Positions 6,353 through 10,675 of a stretch of DNA of 10,675 nucleotides are shown here, piece after piece; the first letter of the stretch is position 1, and each line of letters starts with the position of its first letter. Both the position numbers and the translations under genes were made by a program. This DNA comes from Burkholderiales bacterium (lineage in GTDB: Bacteria > Pseudomonadota > Gammaproteobacteria > Burkholderiales > Burkholderiaceae_C): positions 1-10,675 of the forward strand of contig JAGWTL010000074.1 of the NCBI GenBank assembly GCA_028869035.1. Reading direction: 5' to 3'. The notes beneath the pieces are model-generated. The model was not told the origin of the DNA, searched no databases, and worked only from the letters and a program-made list of their open reading frames with translations.

Positions 6353-7567
6353 ATGGACAGCACGACACAGCGCCACGGCATCGCCGCCTACCGTCTCCGT
6401 TTCTCCGGCAGCGGTGGCGAATACTTCCGGGTCTGGATCGTCAACCTGCTGCTGTCCATCGTCACCCTGGGCCTGTACACCCCCTGGGCGCGCCGGCGCA
6501 CCGCGCGTTATTTCTACGACCACACCATGATCGCCGGCAGCCCGCTGGAGTTCACCGCGCCGCTGCGCAAGATGGTGGTCAGTTTCATCCTCTTCGCCCT
6601 GCTCTACGTGACCTACAAGATCGCCGCCGAGACCGGGCAGGACACCGTGGTCTCGATCTTCATCATTGCCGTCGCCCTGCTGGCCCCCTACATCTGGGGC
6701 AGCGCCATGCGTTTCCGTCTGGCCAGCACGCGCTGGCGCGGCCTGCAGCTGCAGTTCACCGCGCGCTGGAAAGACGTCTACATCGCCAGCTGGCCGATCT
6801 TCCTGATGGCCGCGATCTGGGTCGGCATCACCTACGGGCTCGACTTGCTGTCCGCCGATGCGGCGCCCCCCGCGCGCGCGCAGAACGGCAGGCCCGGCCC
6901 GGCCTGGCCCCGGATGGACGCGCCCATGTGGGGACTGATCGCCCTCGGCCTGGCGCTCAGCGTGCTGTGCATCATCCGCGTGGAATTCAACTACAAGAGC
7001 CTGCTGGTGCTGCGCACCGGCATCGGCAAGCAGCGCGGCCGCTGGAAACCGGTCTACGGCGATTTCGTGCGCATCTGGGGTGCGACCATCGTCGTGCTCC
7101 TGGCCGGCGTGGCCCTGATCCTGGCCCTGGCCGCCGGCGCGGCCTACACCGTCCAGTCCATGTTCAGCACGGTCCGCGGTCCGGCCGTGTTCCTGCTGAT
7201 CTTCTTCATCGTGATCGCCGCCTTCCTGGGCCTGGTCCTCGCCTCGGCGCCGGCCCGTGCCTACCGCGAAGCGCGCATGTTCAGGCTGATCTGGAGCAAT
7301 GTGGGCCTGAGCCAGATCGCCCGCTTCAAGTGCGACCTGCGGCACTGGGCCTTTGTGCGCCTGCGCATCAAGAACATCCTGCTCACCCTGCTGACCCTGG
7401 GCTTCTATCGCCCCTACGCCCGCGTCAGCGAATACCGCATGAAGGCCGACGCGGTCACCCTGCACATCAAGGGCGGGCTGGACCAGCTGGTCGGTGAACT
7501 GGTGCGCCAGCAGGATGCGCTCGGTGATGCCCTGGCCGACATGGCCGGACTGGACATCGTGGGTTAG
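6353..7567 (+). CDS. DUF898 (YjgN-like) integral membrane protein
   Basis: A 404-residue inner-membrane protein of the DUF898/YjgN family, function unknown. The N-terminus has the family signature FSGSGGEYFRVWIVNLLLSI (17-36) followed by TLGLYTPWARRR. About eight hydrophobic stretches are visible, near 28-45, 75-91, 98-116, 147-166, 191-209, 243-265, 278-298 and 336-351. The protein shows an internal repeat: FRVWIVNLLLSIVTLGLYTP at 25-44 matches FVRLRIKNILLTLLTLGFYR at 334-353, each followed by an aromatic-Ala-Arg. A Pro/Ala-rich loop lies at about 170-190. AAGGAG at 6343-6348 supports the ATG at 6353 over an in-frame start further upstream. The stop is 8 bp before the M48 protease gene, so the two are very probably co-transcribed. 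DUF898 and M48 genes are, to my knowledge, often adjacent in proteobacteria, suggesting a shared envelope role. Confidence 0.9.
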   Translation: MDSTTQRHGIAAYRLRFSGSGGEYFRVWIVNLLLSIVTLGLYTPWARRRTARYFYDHTMIAGSPLEFTAPLRKMVVSFILFALLYVTYKIAAETGQDTVVSIFIIAVALLAPYIWGSAMRFRLASTRWRGLQLQFTARWKDVYIASWPIFLMAAIWVGITYGLDLLSADAAPPARAQNGRPGPAWPRMDAPMWGLIALGLALSVLCIIRVEFNYKSLLVLRTGIGKQRGRWKPVYGDFVRIWGATIVVLLAGVALILALAAGAAYTVQSMFSTVRGPAVFLLIFFIVIAAFLGLVLASAPARAYREARMFRLIWSNVGLSQIARFKCDLRHWAFVRLRIKNILLTLLTLGFYRPYARVSEYRMKADAVTLHIKGGLDQLVGELVRQQDALGDALADMAGLDIVG

Positions 7568-7575
7568 GGCCTGAT

Positions 7576-8715
7576 ATGACTACGGCGCCGAAACCCGTTG
7601 CCGCGCCCCTGCGGGCCAAGTGGTTCAACGGGCGCCACAGCCGCGCGCGCGAAGTGCTGATCGTGCTGGAGCCCGGCCCCCGGGGCCCGGCCCTGCACCT
7701 GCACGTGGTGGACCTGGCGCATGCCGCCTCGCGCCGCTTCGGATACGACGAGGTCGAGTGGCCGCCGCAATGGAGCGCCGGCCGCGCGCCCGAGCGCATC
7801 ACCGTGGCGCTGCGCGACCATGGCAGCGTGGAGATCGACCAGCCCCAGGCCTGGCAGCAGGCCCTGGCCGCGGCCGGCAACCGCCCCGGCCTGGCCCAGC
7901 GCATGCAGACCCGCTGGCCCGTGCTGCTGGGTGTGCTGCTCGTGGCCGTGGCCGGCCTGTTGGCCTTCTACCGCTGGGGCACACCCTGGGCCGCCGCGCA
8001 ACTGAGCCGCCATGTGCCGCTGGAGTGGGAACTCAGCCTGAGCCAGCAGGCCATGACCCAGGTCGACCAGGCCTGGCTCAAGCCCAGCCAGTTGCCCCCC
8101 GAGCGCCAGCAGGAACTGCGCACGCAGTTCACGGAACTGCTGAGCCGCCTGCAACCCTCGCTCAAGCGCTACCCGGCCTACACCCCGCGCTACGAACTGC
8201 ACTTTCGTCGCGGCATGGGCCCCAATGCCTTCGCCCTGCCCGGCGGCACGGTCGTCATGACCGATGAGCTGGTCGCAGAGGCCGCCAAGCAGGGCCTGGG
8301 CGACGACGCGCTGCTGGGTGTGCTGGCGCACGAAATCGGCCATGTCGAACACCGCCACGGCACCCGCCTGGTGGTGGAGCAGGGTGTGCTCAACGTCGGC
8401 CTGGGCCTGGCCCTGGGCGACGTCTCCAGCCTGGTGTCCATGACCAGCACGGTGATGACCGGCCTGGCCTACCGGCGTCAGCATGAAAGCGAGTCCGACT
8501 GCTTCGCGCTGCGCCTGATGGCGCTGGCCCAACGGCCTGCCGCGCCCATGGCCGACCTGCTGCTGGGCATGTCACGCGGACGCAAGGACGCTGACACAAA
8601 GGACGGCAAGGCCAGCAGCAGCATGGTGGGCGACTGGCTCAGCACCCATCCGGCCACGCCGCGGCGCGCCGAACTGCTCAAGGCCGGGGCGGATGCTTCC
8701 TCCTGCCCGCGCTAA
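7576..8715 (+). CDS. Membrane-anchored M48 family metalloprotease
   Basis: A 379-residue zinc metalloprotease of peptidase family M48 (HtpX/Ste24/BepA/LoiP group). The active-site HEIGH is at 252-256, and the third zinc ligand is probably E304 in the E-x-x-x-D motif (QHESESD, 302-308). The order is an N-terminal cytoplasmic domain of about 110 residues (beta-rich, beginning AKWFNGRHSRAREV), one transmembrane helix at about 115-132 (PVLLGVLLVAVAGLLAFY), then the peptidase domain with PNAFALPGGTVVMTDEL (216-232), typical of M48. The C-terminal part carries the STHPATPRRAELL motif (356-368) seen in bacterial M48 proteins. Topology predicts a periplasmic protease domain, possibly for quality control of envelope proteins. 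The ATG follows the DUF898 stop by 8 bp with a weak AGGG. The stop is 3 bp from convergent nhaR-like. Confidence 0.92.
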   Translation: MTTAPKPVAAPLRAKWFNGRHSRAREVLIVLEPGPRGPALHLHVVDLAHAASRRFGYDEVEWPPQWSAGRAPERITVALRDHGSVEIDQPQAWQQALAAAGNRPGLAQRMQTRWPVLLGVLLVAVAGLLAFYRWGTPWAAAQLSRHVPLEWELSLSQQAMTQVDQAWLKPSQLPPERQQELRTQFTELLSRLQPSLKRYPAYTPRYELHFRRGMGPNAFALPGGTVVMTDELVAEAAKQGLGDDALLGVLAHEIGHVEHRHGTRLVVEQGVLNVGLGLALGDVSSLVSMTSTVMTGLAYRRQHESESDCFALRLMALAQRPAAPMADLLLGMSRGRKDADTKDGKASSSMVGDWLSTHPATPRRAELLKAGADASSCPR

Positions 8716-8718
8716 GAC

Positions 8719-9615
8719 TCAGGCGTGGAACAGGCGGCCACGCGCGGCCTGCGTGATGGCCGCCACCGCCGGGTGCTTGATGCGCCGCTCGACCGAAACC
8801 GCGTAAAACTCCTCGACCAATTCCTCGCTGCGGCCGATCACCTCCACGCCGTAGTGGGCCACCGTCTCGGCCTCCAGCACGGCGGGCGACATGAAGACGC
8901 CCCGGCCCTCGCGGCCGAAGGCCGTCATCAGCGCACCATCGTCGAACTCGCCCACGATACGCGGCTGGATCTGCTGGCGCGCCAGCCAGCCGTCGAGCTG
9001 TTGTCGCACCGATGAGGCCGCGCCCTGGATCAGCATGGGCGCGCCGTGCAGGCATTGCGGAAAGCCCCCTTGCAGCCCCCCTCGCAGCGAGGGGGCGCAA
9101 AAGAAGCTCATGGGCGTGGCGCCCAGCGCGTGGTTGTAGGCCTTGACGCTGATGCGGCGGGTCAGCGGCTCGTCGGCGATCACCAGATCCAGCCGGTGCA
9201 GGGCCAGCTGCGCCAGCAGGTCGGGGAGCTTGCCCTCCACACCGATCAGGCGCACCGGCTGAGCCAGGTCCATGGCCGGCGCCAGCAGGCGGTAGGCCAC
9301 CGACTTGGCCACCGAATCCGCCACCCCCACGCGAAAGTCCAGCAGGCGCGGGCCGCCCTGCGGCTGGCGCAGGGCGGCCTCCAGTTCAGCCCCCAGCGTG
9401 AAGATCTCGTCGGCATAACCCAGGGCCACGCGCCCGTCGTCGGTCAGCTCCAGTTGGCGCCCGCTTTTGCGAAACAGCTTGCGGCCCAGACGCTCTTCGA
9501 GCAATTTGATCTGCCCGGACAGGGTTTGTGGCGTAGTATGTAACTGCTCACCCGCCTTCAGGATGCCGCCCGTTCGCGCTGCCACCCAGAAATAATGCAA
9601 ATGCTTGAAATTCAT
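8719..9615 (-). CDS. nhaR: NhaR-like LysR family transcriptional regulator
   Basis: A 298-residue LysR-type regulator. The winged helix-turn-helix (about 1-60) starts MNFKHLHYFWVAARTGGILK and contains TTPQTLSGQIKLLEERL (27-43), very close to NhaR of E. coli, which activates the Na+/H+ antiporter gene nhaA. The effector-binding domain spans about 93-295, with the LDLVIADEPLTRRISVKAYN (142-161) stretch characteristic of this branch. The symbol reflects subfamily only: no nhaA or other antiporter is in the window, so the target is unknown. The start is ATG at 9613-9615 behind a weak GAG. LysR regulators usually repress themselves from a divergent region, and here that region holds several inverted repeats. 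A tandem 12-bp duplication encodes LRGG-LQGG at 177-184. Its stop lies 3 bp from that of the M48 gene. Confidence 0.88.
   Translation of the reverse strand: MNFKHLHYFWVAARTGGILKAGEQLHTTPQTLSGQIKLLEERLGRKLFRKSGRQLELTDDGRVALGYADEIFTLGAELEAALRQPQGGPRLLDFRVGVADSVAKSVAYRLLAPAMDLAQPVRLIGVEGKLPDLLAQLALHRLDLVIADEPLTRRISVKAYNHALGATPMSFFCAPSLRGGLQGGFPQCLHGAPMLIQGAASSVRQQLDGWLARQQIQPRIVGEFDDGALMTAFGREGRGVFMSPAVLEAETVAHYGVEVIGRSEELVEEFYAVSVERRIKHPAVAAITQAARGRLFHA
9064..9095. repeat. Tandem 12-bp duplication with hairpin inside the LysR gene
   Basis: Two adjacent 12-bp units, GCCCCCTTGCAG (9064-9075) and CCCCCCTCGCAG (9076-9087), match at 10 of 12 bases. The second unit also forms a perfect 9-bp inverted repeat, CCCCCTCGC-A-GCGAGGGGG (9077-9095). 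The coding frame stays open and the units encode LQGG and LRGG. The element resembles the G/C-run stems of intergenic repeats, but no reading-frame damage is seen. Confidence 0.6.
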
Positions 9616-9749
9616 GGGAACTCGCTCACTTCGTTCTAATCGAAGAGATTCGTTTGAAAATTCGAATTTACCGGAATATCACCGAGGCTTACAGTGATCC
9701 GCGCGGGTGTCTTGCACCCGCTCCACCTGTCTGCAGAAAGGAAACTGCC
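9616..9749. promoter_or_regulatory. Divergent control region between the LysR and Rrf2 regulator genes
   Basis: This 134-bp region separates two divergent regulator genes and is more AT-rich than its surroundings. It contains CTTCG-N7-CGAAG (9629-9645), CGAA-GAGA-TTCG (9641-9652) and a perfect 12-bp palindrome AAATTCGAATTT (9658-9669), with TTCG/CGAA half-sites spaced a few bases apart. A weak plus-strand promoter is possible: TTGAAA (9654-9659), 17 bp, TATCAC (9677-9682). AAAGGA at 9737-9742 is the ribosome-binding site of the Rrf2 gene. The palindromes overlap the putative -35 element, so binding there could control both genes. Which protein binds is not shown by the sequence. Confidence 0.55.
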
Positions 9750-10283
9750 ATGCGTTTAAGCGCCAAGAGCCGGTTTGCCGTCGCCGCCATGATCGATCTC
9801 TCCCTGCGCGAGACCGGCGGCCCCGTTCCCCTGAATTCCATCGGGCTGCGGCTGCAGATCTCGCTGTCCTACCTGGAACAACTGTTCAGCAAGCTGCGCC
9901 AGCAGGGCCTGGTGGAGAGCACCCGCGGGCCGGGCGGGGGCTACACCCTGGGCCGCAACCCGCAGCAAATCAGCGTGGCCGACATCATCCGCGCCGTCGA
10001 AGGCCCACGCGCCCTGCAGTCCGAGGAAGCCTCGGACACCGGCGAGGCCGGCTGGCAGCTGACACAGGACCTGTGGAGCGGCCTGAACAGCCGCATGATG
10101 GAGCACCTGCAGTCCATCAAGCTGCAGCAGCTCTGCGAGGAGCAGCGCGCCAAGGGCGTGCAGGTGGAGGCGCGGCCGGCCAGCCGGCGCGGCATCTTCA
10201 CCCGGCGCAAGGCCGAGCCCGTCAAGACCACGGCGCCGAACTCGGTGTTCGCCCTGGCCGCGGCCCTGACCGGCAAGCGCTGA
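9750..10283 (+). CDS. IscR-like Rrf2 family regulator lacking cluster cysteines
   Basis: A 177-residue Rrf2-family winged-helix regulator. The first 85 residues are IscR-like: MRLSAKSRFAVAAMIDLSLR, ISLSYLEQLFSKLRQQGLVE (37-56) and STRGPGGGYTLGRN (57-70). They keep the Y41-L42-E43 recognition-helix residues known from E. coli IscR. Beyond that the protein diverges. The segment that should hold the three Cys ligands of the [2Fe-2S] cluster (about 92-104) reads EEASDTGEAGWQL with no cysteine; the only Cys is C129. The C-terminus is basic (ASRRGIFTRRKAE at 144-156). It should still bind DNA as a dimer, but cannot sense iron-sulfur status the IscR way. No isc or suf genes adjoin it. Start: ATG with AAAGGA 7 bp upstream; an in-frame ATG at 9654 is upstream of this site, within the palindromes. 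It ends 6 bp before the rnpB terminator. Confidence 0.9.
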   Translation: MRLSAKSRFAVAAMIDLSLRETGGPVPLNSIGLRLQISLSYLEQLFSKLRQQGLVESTRGPGGGYTLGRNPQQISVADIIRAVEGPRALQSEEASDTGEAGWQLTQDLWSGLNSRMMEHLQSIKLQQLCEEQRAKGVQVEARPASRRGIFTRRKAEPVKTTAPNSVFALAAALTGKR

Positions 10284-10289
10284 AGCAGC

Positions 10290-10322
10290 AAAGAAAATGG
10301 GCGCTGCCGCGGCAGCGCCCAT
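10290..10322 (-). terminator. Intrinsic terminator of rnpB (26-bp perfect palindrome)
   Basis: Positions 10297-10322 are a perfect palindrome whose half is ATGGGCGCTGCCG. As RNA on the minus strand it folds into an 11-bp GC-rich stem with a CGCG loop, followed by UUUUCUUU (complement of 10290-10297), a classical Rho-independent terminator about 10 nt past the mature 3' end of rnpB. On the plus strand the same stem follows the Rrf2 stop by 13 bp but has no U-tract, so it would end that message weakly at best, though it could protect its 3' end. Confidence 0.88.
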
Positions 10323-10332
10323 GGGCATAAGT

Positions 10333-10675
10333 GTGAAGTCGGCCGATAAGCCGGATTCTGTGCGCCCGCAGTCGCCTGCGGTGTGACCGCCATTAATCTG
10401 GGCCGGGGGTCGCCCCACCGGCTCGGTGCTACCTACCCGCACACTCGGGGGGCCCCGTCAACGTGTGCCTATTTGGTATTGCTGCGCGTAGAGATTGCCC
10501 GTTTCACCCACCTTGGATGCTCGTACCTCGGGCTTGCGCCCTCGGTGCGGCACCAAGGTGACTCGTCTCTGTTGCTCTGATCCTCACCTCACGGTGGAGA
10601 GGTGTTACCTCCTACGCTGCCCTGTGCAGTCCGGACGTTCCTCCAGTGCCTGGTTTCCCAGATTGCACCAGCGGC
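10333..10675 (-). ncRNA. rnpB: RNase P RNA, bacterial class A (5' end outside window)
   Basis: The catalytic RNA of ribonuclease P, which removes 5' leaders from tRNA precursors together with the RnpA protein. Read on the minus strand, conserved blocks are GGAGGAACGTCCGG (10644-10631; CR I, P4 5' side), CAGAGACGAG, GGGTGAAA (10509-10502), CCAAATAGG (10476-10468), GCGGGTAGGTAG, and ACAGAATCCGGCTTAT (10361-10346; P4 3' side and CR V). The P1 3' strand GGCCGACTTC is at 10343-10334. The 5' strand of P1, probably about 15-20 nt, lies beyond the window edge. A helix CCGCAG-GCGA-CTGCGG (10381-10366) with a GNRA loop looks like P19. The segment between GGGTGAAA and CCAAATAGG is only 25 nt, much shorter than in E. 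coli. The 3' end is estimated by analogy with the E. coli RNA. Confidence 0.96.

Noticed and set aside
6317..8532. Long minus-strand frames opposite the DUF898 and M48 genes.
   Set aside because: Composition is Gln/Gly/Ala/His-rich without domain signatures; the plus-strand genes are unambiguous.
10383..10580. A 65-codon plus-strand frame antisense to rnpB.
   Set aside because: It lies entirely within the conserved RNase P RNA gene, with no ribosome-binding site or recognisable protein.

Overview
The window looks like chromosomal DNA of a high-GC betaproteobacterium, most likely Burkholderiales and probably Comamonadaceae. The evidence is the dapF-DUF484-xerC gene order, a solitary Bug-type tricarboxylate-binding protein, the style of the chemoreceptor tail, strongly GC-biased third codon positions, and the form of the RNase P RNA. 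No tRNA, CRISPR array, insertion sequence or phage gene was seen. Most of the window is ordinary core genome.

Layout. Positions 1-350 hold the 3' end of a methyl-accepting chemotaxis protein (+) that ends in a CheR/CheB docking pentapeptide. It converges on a minus-strand operon, dapF > DUF484 > xerC (2889 down to 355): lysine/peptidoglycan precursor synthesis, a GAF-like protein of unknown role, and the chromosome-dimer recombinase. Diverging from dapF is a carboxymuconolactone-decarboxylase-fold gene (2972-3517, +). It faces an orphan Bug solute-binding protein (4622-3639, -) across a hairpin-rich intergenic repeat.

Positions 4657-8715 form a run of four plus-strand genes: a LACTB2-like metallo-beta-lactamase-fold hydrolase, an S4-domain pseudouridine-synthase-like protein joined to it by an ATGA overlap, a DUF898 membrane protein, and a membrane-anchored M48 metalloprotease. 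An NhaR-like LysR regulator (9615-8719, -) converges on the protease and diverges from an IscR-like Rrf2 regulator (9750-10283, +). The two regulators share a 134-bp control region rich in TTCGAA-type inverted repeats. At the right edge, RNase P RNA (rnpB) lies on the minus strand. Its 5' end is off the window and its terminator abuts the Rrf2 gene.

Most interesting points. The pseudouridine-synthase-like protein has lost the catalytic Asp motif and the other two conserved active-site motifs of the RsuA/RluB/E/F family, yet keeps a clean S4 RNA-binding domain and is translationally coupled to a hydrolase whose animal relative is an endoribonuclease. The IscR-like regulator lacks the cysteines that hold the [2Fe-2S] cluster. 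These are hypotheses from reading the sequence. I saw no clear-cut new defence or mobile system here.
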